Assembly: GCA_014380505.1 (NCBI GenBank)
Contig: JACMJT010000329.1
Span: 1-9,064, forward strand
Direction: 5' to 3'
DNA: 9,064 nucleotides
DNA from: Hyphomicrobiales bacterium
Lineage (GTDB): Bacteria; Pseudomonadota; Alphaproteobacteria; Rhizobiales; Aestuariivirgaceae
Position numbers and translations under genes: made by a program. The notes under the pieces were generated by a model. The model did no database searches and was not told where the DNA came from. It saw nothing but the letters and a program-made list of their open reading frames with translations. The first letter of the stretch is position 1; each line of letters begins with the position of its first letter. Below, piece by piece: positions 1 through 7,446 of this stretch.

Positions 1-515
1 AGCCCCGTCACCGCCCAGTCGGAGAGCGGCTTGCACGGCTTTTCCTCAATGCTGACGGGCCTGCCTGTGCCGTCCAGTTCTACCACCCCAAAGTCTTTTG
101 GGTTGCTGACCCGATAGGCGAAGATAACGGCTCCATCTGTCGTCGCGGCTTCGGCTAGATGCGCCGTCAAACCATGGCCGAAGAACAGGTTGTCACCCAG
201 AATCAGACTGCAGCGCTGTCCGGCCAGGAAATCACGGCCGATGATCAGAGCCTCGGCGATTCCGTTAGGTTCATCCTGCGGGCGGTATTCGATCGACAGC
301 CCCCATTGGCTGCCGTCACCCAGCAGCCGGCGGAACAGCGGCAAATGCTCACTTCTGCAAATCACGAGTATTTCGCGGATGCCTGCGAGCATCAGCGTGG
401 TCAGGGGGTAATAGACCATCGGCTTATTATAGATCGGCAGCAATTGCTTGCTGATCGCCAGGGTCAAGGGCTGCAGGCGGGTGCCGTAGCCGCCCGCCAA
501 GATGATCCCCTTCAT
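1..515 (-). CDS. rfbA: Glucose-1-phosphate thymidylyltransferase, 3' end beyond window
   Basis: This enzyme joins glucose-1-phosphate to dTTP to give dTDP-glucose, the first step of cytoplasmic dTDP-sugar synthesis. I translated the minus strand from the ATG at 515-513. The 171 visible residues match the RfbA/RmlA pattern closely: nucleotide-binding LAGGYGTRL at 6-14, [13 protein letters not shown] at 21-33, [10 protein letters not shown] at 106-115 with the metal/substrate aspartate D108, and IEEKP at 156-160. The family is usually about 290 residues, so roughly 120 C-terminal residues lie before base 1. Its ATG overlaps the rfbB stop as ATGA (512-515), so the two genes are almost certainly co-transcribed and translationally coupled. 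Sequence and context agree; confidence is high. Confidence 0.95.
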   Translation of the reverse strand, partial: MKGIILAGGYGTRLQPLTLAISKQLLPIYNKPMVYYPLTTLMLAGIREILVICRSEHLPLFRRLLGDGSQWGLSIEYRPQDEPNGIAEALIIGRDFLAGQRCSLILGDNLFFGHGLTAHLAEAATTDGAVIFAYRVSNPKDFGVVELDGTGRPVSIEEKPCKPLSDWAVTG

Positions 516-1600
516 GTTGCTTCCCCCCGCTTGGCCGCATCAACGGCCACAGCCGCCCGGCCCAACCGGCGTCCGTCATACCGGCCATCCAGGATAGGCT
601 GCCACCAATCCCGGTTTTCCAAATACCACAGGACCGTGGCGCGAATTCCCTCAGCCATGGAGACGCGCGGTTCCCAGTCCAGACCCCGTCGGGCTGGCGC
701 CGAATCGATGGCGTAGCGGAAGTCGTGGCCCGGACGATCGGCAACAAAGTGGATCAAGCGCCGCCGCGGTCCGGCCGGCGAGGGCGCGAGCCGATCAACT
801 TCATCGCAAATGGTTTCGACCAGCGTGAGATTGCGCCGTTCGCAATCCGCGCCGATTAAATAGGTATTGCCCGGCTGTCCCCGCTCGGCCGCTGCGATCA
901 GGGCGCGGGCATGATCGTCCACATGGATCCAGTCGCGGGTGTTCAGGCCTTGGCCATAAACGGGGAGCATTTCCCCGTGCAGGGCCTTGATGATCATCAG
1001 CGGGATCAGTTTCTCGGGAAACTGGAACGGGCCGTAATTGTTCGAGCAGTTGGTGATAATCACCGGCAGCCCGTAGGTCGTCCCCCAAGCCCGCGCCAGA
1101 TGGTCGCTCCCCGCCTTACTGGCGGCATAGGGTGAGTTGGGGTGATAGGGCATGTCCGCCGTGAACGCCGCATCCCCGTCCCCTAGGCTGCCGAATACCT
1201 CGTCGGTGGAAACCTGGATGTAGCGGAACCGCAGGCGGCCATTGTCGCCCAACCCTTGCCAATACCCTCGCACCGCTTCCAGCAATTCCATGCTGCCAAC
1301 AATATTGTGTTCAATGAACAAAGCCGGATTATCGATAGAACGGTCAACATGGGTTTCAGCTGCAAGATGCAGCACTGTGTCAGGGCAGAACTCCGCCAAC
1401 AACGCGGCGATTGCAGTGCGTTCCCGTATGTCCAAATGAACAAAGCGATAGAGGGGGTTCCCGGGGAGAGCCGCCAGTGCTTCGGGCGAGGCGCTGTAAG
1501 ACAGCCTATCGATATTGAGTACGCGGTGCCCACCCACTATCAAGTGACGCACCAGCGCCGCTCCGATGAACCCGGCCCCGCCGGTTACGACTACATTCAT
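512..1600 (-). CDS. rfbB: dTDP-glucose 4,6-dehydratase
   Basis: It converts dTDP-glucose to dTDP-4-keto-6-deoxyglucose, the branch point for rhamnose and for amino-deoxysugars such as viosamine. The 362-residue product has the extended short-chain dehydrogenase layout. The NAD-binding GGAGFIG is at 7-13, the STDEVFG block at 131-137 carries the T132/D133/E134 catalytic triad, and Y158xxxK162 sits in NSPYAASK. Family signatures [18 protein letters not shown] (184-201) and [11 protein letters not shown] follow. Length is normal for RmlB. The ATG at 1600 has an AAAGG ribosome site at 1610-1614, nine bases away. It is followed directly by rfbA. No rfbC or rfbD is in the window, so the end sugar cannot be called rhamnose from this evidence. 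Confidence 0.96.
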   Translation of the reverse strand: MNVVVTGGAGFIGAALVRHLIVGGHRVLNIDRLSYSASPEALAALPGNPLYRFVHLDIRERTAIAALLAEFCPDTVLHLAAETHVDRSIDNPALFIEHNIVGSMELLEAVRGYWQGLGDNGRLRFRYIQVSTDEVFGSLGDGDAAFTADMPYHPNSPYAASKAGSDHLARAWGTTYGLPVIITNCSNNYGPFQFPEKLIPLMIIKALHGEMLPVYGQGLNTRDWIHVDDHARALIAAAERGQPGNTYLIGADCERRNLTLVETICDEVDRLAPSPAGPRRRLIHFVADRPGHDFRYAIDSAPARRGLDWEPRVSMAEGIRATVLWYLENRDWWQPILDGRYDGRRLGRAAVAVDAAKRGEAT

Positions 1601-1745
1601 CTACTTTGACCTTTCGGCCCACGGCCAGCCCAATACACTAAAGCCCGAGGAAGCGGTTAATGCAACTGACAACTGTGCGGAAAAGAAGCCGGCAGGGCTG
1701 AAGGTCGTTGACGGCAAAATCGACGCAGAGCAATAGATGCGCCGC
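1601..1745 (-). promoter_or_regulatory. Gap upstream of rfbB, possible promoter
   Basis: These 145 bases separate the acyltransferase stop from the rfbB start. On the minus strand there is a TTGCAT / 17-base spacer / TTTAGT arrangement ending about 46 bases upstream of the rfbB ATG. It fits a sigma-70 promoter only loosely, with three and four matches to the two hexamers. No Rho-independent terminator with a T-run is visible after the acyltransferase, so readthrough into rfbB is also plausible. The plus strand of the same stretch reads as a protein-like tail, listed separately as a finding. Confidence 0.25.
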
Positions 1746-2390
1746 CTATTCCAGGCGGGACAGCCTTGCCGGATTGCCGATGGCCAGTGCGCCGGCGGGC
1801 ACCGGGCTATAGACGACCGAACCTGCGGCAATCTTGCACTCCGCCCCCAGGGTTACCTTTTCCGTCACCACTGCCGACGAACCGACAAGCGCAGCCGCTT
1901 CGACCACCACCCAGCCGTTCAGAACCGCATGGGGCGAGATCACCGAAGCGGCGCCCACCCGGCAATCGTGGCCGATACCGGCATGAATGTTGACGATTGC
2001 ATGGGCGCCGACCACCGCATGCGGCCCTACCGTGGCAAACGGCGCGACGATCACGCCGGGGCCAAGCGTCGCCTGTGCCGAAACATAGGCAAGCGGATGG
2101 ACCAAGGTGACGAACTGGGCCGCCACAGCCTCTAGCCTTTGGACGATGGCGGCCCGATGGGCCGGGGCACCAACCGCTACGATTACCCGATCGTTGGCTT
2201 GCGGACGGAAGCCGTCAATGGTTCCCTTGACCGTGAGCGGACATCCATAGCCCTGCGGATCGGCATCGGTGTCGTCAAGGAAACCGGCAAGCACTGCCGT
2301 CAGGCGCCCGGCGTCGATGGCGTCTTGTGCATAGGCGGCGACTTCCCTGCCAAAACCTCCCGCTCCCGCGATCCACAGGTTGAAGTGCAT
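1746..2390 (-). CDS. PglD/NeuD-family sugar O/N-acyltransferase
   Basis: This 214-residue protein has the two-part PglD/NeuD architecture. An N-terminal Rossmann-like sugar-nucleotide domain starts with LWIAGAGGFGREVAAYA (5-21). A left-handed beta-helix of hexapeptide repeats follows from about residue 98 to 195 (VHPLAYVSAQATLGPGV, VIAPFATVG-like turns) and ends in the family tail AIGNPARL (203-210). H141 in GIGHDC matches the catalytic histidine of PglD, which deprotonates a 4-amino group for acetylation from acetyl-CoA. The family acts in the cytosol on UDP- or dTDP-4-amino sugars or on sialic acids. The ATG at 2390 has a GAGG site about 14 bases upstream. Lying divergently beside a DegT aminotransferase, it probably acylates that enzyme's amino-sugar product; substrate and acyl donor are inferred. 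Confidence 0.85.
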   Translation of the reverse strand: MHFNLWIAGAGGFGREVAAYAQDAIDAGRLTAVLAGFLDDTDADPQGYGCPLTVKGTIDGFRPQANDRVIVAVGAPAHRAAIVQRLEAVAAQFVTLVHPLAYVSAQATLGPGVIVAPFATVGPHAVVGAHAIVNIHAGIGHDCRVGAASVISPHAVLNGWVVVEAAALVGSSAVVTEKVTLGAECKIAAGSVVYSPVPAGALAIGNPARLSRLE

Positions 2391-2498
2391 GCTTTTCGGT
2401 ATCCTCAGGTCTATTGCTCGACGCAGCCGTATACGAATTGTTAATTGCTAGCGTGGTTTGGTTGCAATTCTCTAACATTTCTAAACTTGGAAGCGGAT
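2391..2498. promoter_or_regulatory. Divergent intergenic region with likely back-to-back promoters
   Basis: This is the only divergent start-to-start gap among the intact genes, and it is clearly more AT-rich than its flanks (for example around 2430-2490). Both the acyltransferase (minus) and the aminotransferase (plus) should start from it. I find no convincing consensus promoter. The best plus-strand guess is TTGGTT (2458-2463) followed after 19 bases by TAAACT (2483-2488), which is spaced too widely and would lie too close to the start. No operator-like palindrome stands out. Confidence 0.35.
2489..2493 (+). promoter_or_regulatory. Ribosome binding site setting a TTG start
   Basis: GGAAG lies five bases upstream of the TTG at 2499-2501. 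None of the earlier in-frame TTG codons (2445, 2487) has a comparable purine-rich site in front. This is why I place the aminotransferase start at 2499 rather than at the 5'-most TTG. Confidence 0.5.
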
Positions 2499-3650
2499 TT
2501 GCATTCTACGGATCTTGAACCAGCTAAATTCTTTGCACCGGACATTGCTGCGACGATCCCCGTCTGCCGGCCATGCCTTCCGCCGTCCGAAAGAATAATG
2601 CCGTGGCTCAAGAAGATCGATGCTAATCGAGTTTATTCCAATATGGGGCCGCTCTGGCAGCTTTTCGCCGAACGCTTGGGTCAGCATTTCCAGACTGGCA
2701 GCGGCACTGTTTTGCCGGTAGCCAATGGTACTTTGGGGCTGGCGACTGCGTTGCTGGCGGCGGGCGTCACTGCTGGTCAAACCTGCCTATTGCCTGCCTG
2801 GACCTTTGTCGCCAGCGGCCACGCGGTGCGCGCTGCCGGTCTTGAGCCGTGCTTTGTGGATGTGGACGAGCACAGCGGCATGCTGACGCCCGACATTGCC
2901 CGCCGCCAGCTTGCCACCGCATCCGGGCGGGTTGGCGCGGTGATGGTGGTGTCGCCCTTTGGCGCGCCAGTCGATCTGGCCGGTTGGGAAATGTTCCGTC
3001 AGGAGACCGGTATCCCGGTGGTGGTCGATGCCGCCGCCGGTTTCGATACGGTCCGCCCGACCGCCTTGGCCGTAGTGGTCAGCCTGCACGCCACGAAGAT
3101 TTTCGGGATCGGCGAAGGTGGCTTCATTCTTTCGACCGATACCGCCTTCATCCGAGAATGCCAACGGGCCAGTAATTTCGGCTTCCTCGGCAATCGTTCG
3201 GCGCTGATCCCGGCAATTAACGCCAAGATGAGTGAATACAATGCTGCCATTGGCTTGGCGGGATTGGAGATGTGGCCGGAAAGCCGAGCCAATTACGCAC
3301 GGGTATGCGCCCGCTTAGCCAAGCATCTGGGGGCACGGAGCGACGTAAACTTGCAAGCGGGATGGGGCGAGGACTGGGTCAGCGCCACCTGCGTGGCGCG
3401 CTTTGCCGTATCCGCCTTGCTTGTGGAAACCGCCTTGGCGGGTTGCAACATCGAAACCCGGCGGTGGTGGGGCGACGGATTGCAGGCCCACCCCGCCTTT
3501 GCCGATTGCGCCGCGACACCTTTGCCGGTGACGGTGCGGTTGGCGCAAAGTAGTCTGGGGCTGCCGTGTTGTCCCGACCTGACCACGGACAATATCGACT
3601 ACACAATCGCAGCGCTTGCCTCTGTTCTGGATGAAAGAGCGTCAGCCTGA
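2499..3650 (+). CDS. DegT/DnrJ/EryC1/StrS-family sugar aminotransferase
   Basis: This is a PLP enzyme that transfers an amino group, normally from glutamate, to a keto-sugar nucleotide. With the TTG start at 2499 it has 383 residues, typical for the family. Residues below use that start. IPVCRPCLPP near 20-29 is the usual N-terminal strand. NGTLGL at 76-81 binds the cofactor phosphate. VVVDAAAGF has D177 for the pyridine nitrogen. HATKIFGIGEGG carries the Schiff-base lysine K200, and KMSEYNAAIGLAGLE is the conserved dimer motif. No ATG precedes the conserved region; an earlier TTG at 2445 would add 18 residues. With rfbBA and a PglD-like acyltransferase alongside, a C4 (VioA-like) aminotransferase on dTDP-4-keto-6-deoxyglucose is the leading guess, though C3 enzymes look similar. 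Its stop overlaps the convergent luxC-like gene by 9 bases. Confidence 0.88.
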   Translation: MHSTDLEPAKFFAPDIAATIPVCRPCLPPSERIMPWLKKIDANRVYSNMGPLWQLFAERLGQHFQTGSGTVLPVANGTLGLATALLAAGVTAGQTCLLPAWTFVASGHAVRAAGLEPCFVDVDEHSGMLTPDIARRQLATASGRVGAVMVVSPFGAPVDLAGWEMFRQETGIPVVVDAAAGFDTVRPTALAVVVSLHATKIFGIGEGGFILSTDTAFIRECQRASNFGFLGNRSALIPAINAKMSEYNAAIGLAGLEMWPESRANYARVCARLAKHLGARSDVNLQAGWGEDWVSATCVARFAVSALLVETALAGCNIETRRWWGDGLQAHPAFADCAATPLPVTVRLAQSSLGLPCCPDLTTDNIDYTIAALASVLDERASA

Positions 3651-4895
3651 TTCAGCGTGAGAGCGGCCGACCACATGGACGCTGCGGGTAAAGACTTGGA
3701 TTAAATCCATGCCGTCCCAATACCGGCTGAAGCTCAAAGCCTCACCAACTGGGACCACACGATCAGGGGCGGCATTGCCCGCCGCCAGGATCATCGTCCG
3801 TAATTGTTCATCCGACAGGCCGAAATGAGTCAAAGTCTGGTTACGCTGTGACAGGGCCGAGGCCACTTCCGCCAGCGTCTGGACCCGGCATTCCTCGAAC
3901 AACCCCCCGCCGCAGAACTCCTCCAAAAAACCCTGGCGGGCGGTCATGCCCATTACGGTAACAGCATTGCCATAGCGATCCAGGCGATCCACCTTGCCAT
4001 CTGCCAAACCACCTGCGGCCAGCGTCAACTTGCTCAGTACCGTGGCGGTTTCTAGGGCATAATTCTTTTCGGCCACAACCGAGGCTAAAGCAGTAAAAAA
4101 CCGGCGGCTCGCCCGGCCTGCCTCGTCCGCATCGCCCAGCCAAACGACCCGGCGGGGTGACGAGCAGGCCAACTGATCGAAGGCATAAACATCCTCATAG
4201 AAATCCTGAGCAAAGTGCTCTAGTGCCGCGTCCTCCAGGGCAAGCACCGAACCGGCGGACAAGACGGCCAACGAGGTGCGGCTGGGGAAGACGACCTCGG
4301 ATGCAAGGGGCGGCAACGGAAGGGCGCGCATGTGGTTGACGGTGTCGTCGCCACCCCACACGATTCGCAAATCGGCAAGCGCGGACAAATCCGTAGACGT
4401 GGCGTCGTCGTGATCGTACGCCAGGATCAGGGTATTACTGCGGACTGCGGCCGAGTCGCTTTCCGCCAACACCTGCCCCAAAACATGCGCCAATTTGGCG
4501 GAAAGGCCATCATGGCGGCGCGACAGGCGGATCAGGTTTCGGTTGCCCACAAGAAAGGACAGAGCCCAGGAATAAACAAAGACCGTATCCACATTGGTAG
4601 GCGGAAAATGAAGGGCGATGCCACGAGGCACCAAGACCACGTGTTTTGGAATCTGGCCGAGGATATTCTTGCGCAACTGCACGATGGAGGCCCGGCGCAG
4701 CCAAAAAGCCAGCGCGCCGACTTCTGGGTATTCGCGGGGATCCATAGCCTGAAGAAGCCGGCGGCTCAGAACGTCGCAAAGGCTCACCAGATCTTCGGCG
4801 AACAGCATCAGGCAATTGTCGGTCGCGGCCCAGGCGGCGACATCGTCCAGTGTTATTGGCCCGTTACCGTAGCGCTCCAAATTTATGGATTTCAT
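3642..4895 (-). CDS. luxC: LuxC-like acyl-CoA/acyl-protein reductase
   Basis: LuxC proteins (acyl-CoA reductase family) reduce an activated fatty acyl group to an aldehyde with NADPH through an acyl-cysteine intermediate. The 417-residue product has the family blocks in order: VLVPRGIALHFPPTNVDTVF (87-106), the Rossmann-type region FVYSWALSFLVGNRNLIRLS (106-125), RIVWGGDDTV (177-186), and the nucleophile C244 in FDQLACSSPRRVVW. The catalytic cysteine is intact, so the enzyme should be active. It is somewhat shorter than bioluminescent LuxC (about 480). The ATG overlaps the luxE-like stop by 4 bases and has AAGGG about six bases upstream. It is last in a five-gene operon. luxA and luxB are absent, so light emission is not its role here. 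The symbol denotes family, not proven function. Confidence 0.88.
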   Translation of the reverse strand: MKSINLERYGNGPITLDDVAAWAATDNCLMLFAEDLVSLCDVLSRRLLQAMDPREYPEVGALAFWLRRASIVQLRKNILGQIPKHVVLVPRGIALHFPPTNVDTVFVYSWALSFLVGNRNLIRLSRRHDGLSAKLAHVLGQVLAESDSAAVRSNTLILAYDHDDATSTDLSALADLRIVWGGDDTVNHMRALPLPPLASEVVFPSRTSLAVLSAGSVLALEDAALEHFAQDFYEDVYAFDQLACSSPRRVVWLGDADEAGRASRRFFTALASVVAEKNYALETATVLSKLTLAAGGLADGKVDRLDRYGNAVTVMGMTARQGFLEEFCGGGLFEECRVQTLAEVASALSQRNQTLTHFGLSDEQLRTMILAAGNAAPDRVVPVGEALSFSRYWDGMDLIQVFTRSVHVVGRSHAESG

Positions 4896-5971
4896 TGGGC
4901 ACCCTTAAAGGCGTGCGTGTCGCTGCAACCACGCAATTCTGTCTTTTGCAGACGGCCGATAACCCGCAACCGCTTGCCGGTCCAGCGCCCGGCGGAGCTT
5001 TCCTCGGGCTGCCACACTCCCAAGTCCCCGGTCAGGATGGCGTGGCCGGGATAGCTGCGCGGGAGAATAGACATTACCTGGATCACCCCCGGTACGCCCG
5101 GCGGCGCTTCCTGCCAAGTGTGGGGATCGCGTACCAGCACGTCGGCGAAATCGGGCGCATGCAGCCAGCCATCGCCATCTTCCAGAAAGATGCTGCCGAT
5201 TTGTTCGATCATTCCGTAGAAATTATGGACGCGGTTAATGCCGAAGGCGTCGCGCAGGCCGTCCTTGTATGTCGCGTTATCAACCGACTGGTCCTGCAGC
5301 TTTTTCCAGCCGCCGCCATGGAGCAAAATGGCTTGGGAAAAATCCAATCCAAGCTCGCGCAGCGGCAGCAGCAGATGGCTCCAGATCATGAAGGTAAAGC
5401 CGAAAACAAAAATCGGCTGGCCGGCATGGCGACCCAGGAATTCGGTGATGGCGGCACGGTCTGGCACCATGTCGTCGCCCAGGACAAAAACATGATCGCG
5501 GCCAAAGGTCATCATTCCCAATATCCCGGCCATGCGGGCATTGAATTGCGACCGTCCCGTAATGGTTGATTTAGTATCGATGATTAGCATTGGCAGGCGC
5601 TTCGGCCCCAGCAGCGTTCTCATGACGCAGGCCAATGCCTGGGTTTGCAGCTGTGCTGCGTCGCGATCAATGAAAATGCGGCTGGTCCGGGCATTGGTGG
5701 TGCCGCTGGAGGTCAGGACGCGAAAGATTTCATCGGGTGGCACACTCAGCAAGTCGTGGCTTTTGAAAAGTCCAACAGGCAACCAGGGAAGCTCGCTCAT
5801 ACTGGCGGCTTGCCTGCCCGCCCCCCAGCCGATGCCATCGAGAATGCGGCCATAGCCAGGGCAGGCGAGGCGGTGATGTTCTGTCAGGCAGTTCATCTCA
5901 CATAGCAGGCGCTCATCCTTCTCGGCCTGCGGCAAGGTGAATTGCGGCCCCATCCATTGGCTGCCAATCAT
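4892..5971 (-). CDS. luxE: LuxE-like acyl-protein synthetase
   Basis: LuxE activates a fatty acid with ATP as acyl-AMP, takes it onto its own cysteine and hands it to LuxC. The 359-residue product shows the family motifs: LTSSGTTNARTSRIF (86-100) for the nucleotide loop, FVFGFTFMIW (188-197), HGGGWKKL (218-225) and HNFYGMIEQIGSIF (249-262). C349 in ELRGC near the C-terminus matches the place of the acylated cysteine of Vibrio LuxE. Length is normal (about 360-380). The ATG at 5971 overlaps the ligase stop as ATGA, and its own stop overlaps the luxC-like ATG the same way, so LuxE and LuxC are probably made in matched amounts. In luminous bacteria the two form one complex. Here the acyl source is probably the neighbouring acyl carrier protein or ligase (inference). 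Confidence 0.9.
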   Translation of the reverse strand: MIGSQWMGPQFTLPQAEKDERLLCEMNCLTEHHRLACPGYGRILDGIGWGAGRQAASMSELPWLPVGLFKSHDLLSVPPDEIFRVLTSSGTTNARTSRIFIDRDAAQLQTQALACVMRTLLGPKRLPMLIIDTKSTITGRSQFNARMAGILGMMTFGRDHVFVLGDDMVPDRAAITEFLGRHAGQPIFVFGFTFMIWSHLLLPLRELGLDFSQAILLHGGGWKKLQDQSVDNATYKDGLRDAFGINRVHNFYGMIEQIGSIFLEDGDGWLHAPDFADVLVRDPHTWQEAPPGVPGVIQVMSILPRSYPGHAILTGDLGVWQPEESSAGRWTGKRLRVIGRLQKTELRGCSDTHAFKGAQ

Positions 5972-7401
5972 GGCGCCGTGGCCCTGAGCGGCGCAGTCTC
6001 CAATTGAGAATAGAGGATCTTACCATTGGCACTGCGCGGCAGTTTCTCCACCGCGCGCACGCGCAGCACCGAGGCAGGCAGCTTCATCTCACTGGCCAAA
6101 GCTTGCACACGAAGGCGGATTTGATCCAAGTCACCACTTTCCACAGCCACAAGGATCGCCGTATCGTCTCCGCCGATTGCCAGCTCGCCTAAACCTTGCA
6201 ATGCCGTCTCCATGTCGTCAAGGCTCAGCCGCATGCCGAACAGCTTGGCAATCCGTTTGGCCCGTCCGACGATCCACAGCCGCCCCGCTTCGTCCAAGCG
6301 CCCCAGATCTCCGGTGTACAGGACTCCACCACACTCATCACCACGCGTCAGATCGTCGCGGTTCACCGCGTAGCCCATCATGACATTGGGTCCGCGATAG
6401 ATGATTTGGCCGTCCCCATCAATCTCTAGCTGTCCCTCCGGCACGGCGCTGCCAACCGAGCCGTCCCCGGCCTCTGCATCTTCAGGCGGCAGCACCGTCA
6501 TACGAGCGGTGGCCTCGGTCTGTCCGTACATGACGAACAGTTGGAGTCCAAGTGAGCCAAAACTTTGTCGGGTCCATTGAACCATCTGGGGCGTCATGGC
6601 GCCGCCGGCCTGCAACAGCTTTTTCATGCTGACGGGAACAAGCTTGGGGGCGCCGATGCGGCGCAGCAAATCATAGGTAAAAGGGACGCCCGGCAAAGTT
6701 GTCGCCTCGGCTTGCGCCGCCGCTTGCCAAAAGGCCGGTTCCAACGGCGAATGCTCGGTCAGCACCAGCGACCCACCGGCCAAAATGTGGCTGTTGAGCA
6801 CGGATAGGCCGAAGGAGTAAGCCATGGACAGGGTGGTCATGGCCCGGTCATCCGGTCCCATCCGCAACGCCGTGGCAATTTGCCGGGCATTGGCGGCAAG
6901 GGCGCCATAGGACAGCCGAACGCCCTTGGGGCTGCCGGTGGAGCCCGACGTCGTCAGCAGCATGGCCAGATCGGCGTGGGGAATCTGTTCCGCCGGTGCG
7001 ATCCGCCGCAGCACTGTCAAACCGTCGACAGCCTGCTCAGGCGTATAAAGGTTGGCCCAATCCAAAGGGGCCCCGTCCGGAAATTGGCCGATGACTAAGT
7101 CGGGCTGATAGGCGGTCACCAGCGCCGTCATCACTAAAGAACCCATGTCTTGCGCAACAGGCAACACCGCGTCGCCCAACCGCAGCAGGGCCATATACGT
7201 GGCAATGCTGGTGGCATTGTTGCGCACCAGCAGCAGCGCAAGACGTTTGGTTGCCGTTGTTCCCAGCATCCGGGCCATGTCTTCGACCCGTGCCGCCAAG
7301 CCGCTATGGGACAATGCGCCGCCGGTGGCTCCGTCGATCAGCGCCGGACGGTTTCCCGCCGATCCGATACTGTCCCAGAATGCAGCCTGCAACTCTGTCA
7401 C
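5968..7401 (-). CDS. AMP-forming acyl-CoA/acyl-ACP ligase
   Basis: This member of the ANL (AMP-dependent synthetase) superfamily activates a carboxylic acid as acyl-AMP and passes it to a thiol, CoA or a carrier phosphopantetheine. With the GTG start at 7401 it has 477 residues. The ATP loop TTSGSTGSPKG is at about 150-160, YGQTEAT at 292-298, YTGDLG at 362-367, the hinge block GRAKRIAKLFGMRLS follows, and LPRSANGK ends in the adenylation lysine K461. I chose 7401 because AAAGGA lies seven bases upstream. An earlier GTG at 7434 would add 11 residues but has no ribosome site. Substrate cannot be read from sequence. An ACP two genes upstream suggests it may load that carrier. The operon thus carries two acyl-adenylating enzymes, this and the LuxE-like protein. 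Confidence 0.88.
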   Translation of the reverse strand: MTELQAAFWDSIGSAGNRPALIDGATGGALSHSGLAARVEDMARMLGTTATKRLALLLVRNNATSIATYMALLRLGDAVLPVAQDMGSLVMTALVTAYQPDLVIGQFPDGAPLDWANLYTPEQAVDGLTVLRRIAPAEQIPHADLAMLLTTSGSTGSPKGVRLSYGALAANARQIATALRMGPDDRAMTTLSMAYSFGLSVLNSHILAGGSLVLTEHSPLEPAFWQAAAQAEATTLPGVPFTYDLLRRIGAPKLVPVSMKKLLQAGGAMTPQMVQWTRQSFGSLGLQLFVMYGQTEATARMTVLPPEDAEAGDGSVGSAVPEGQLEIDGDGQIIYRGPNVMMGYAVNRDDLTRGDECGGVLYTGDLGRLDEAGRLWIVGRAKRIAKLFGMRLSLDDMETALQGLGELAIGGDDTAILVAVESGDLDQIRLRVQALASEMKLPASVLRVRAVEKLPRSANGKILYSQLETAPLRATAP

Positions 7402-7446
7402 CGGGCGATCCTTTGCGTCTCCGTGCCAATCCACGGGCGGTGGCGG

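Noticed and set aside
159..716. 185-codon plus-strand open frame across rfbA/rfbB
   Set aside because: It is antisense to two clear dTDP-sugar genes, is rich in Arg, Gln and Ala as shadow frames are, and has no recognisable motif.
1742..1758. Terminator hairpin after the acyltransferase gene
   Set aside because: There is a perfect 6-base stem (CCGCCT/AGGCGG) with a 5-base loop, but it includes the last codons and the stop, and no T-run follows on the minus strand.
4332..5569. Long plus-strand open frames (240 and 239 codons) across the luxC/luxE region
   Set aside because: They lie wholly antisense to well-supported LuxC- and LuxE-like genes, match no family I recognise, and are expected shadows in high-GC DNA.
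3642..5971. Bioluminescence (lux) operon
   Set aside because: luxC- and luxE-like genes are present, but there is no luciferase luxAB or thioesterase luxD in the window, and the neighbours are sugar-nucleotide and carrier-protein genes.
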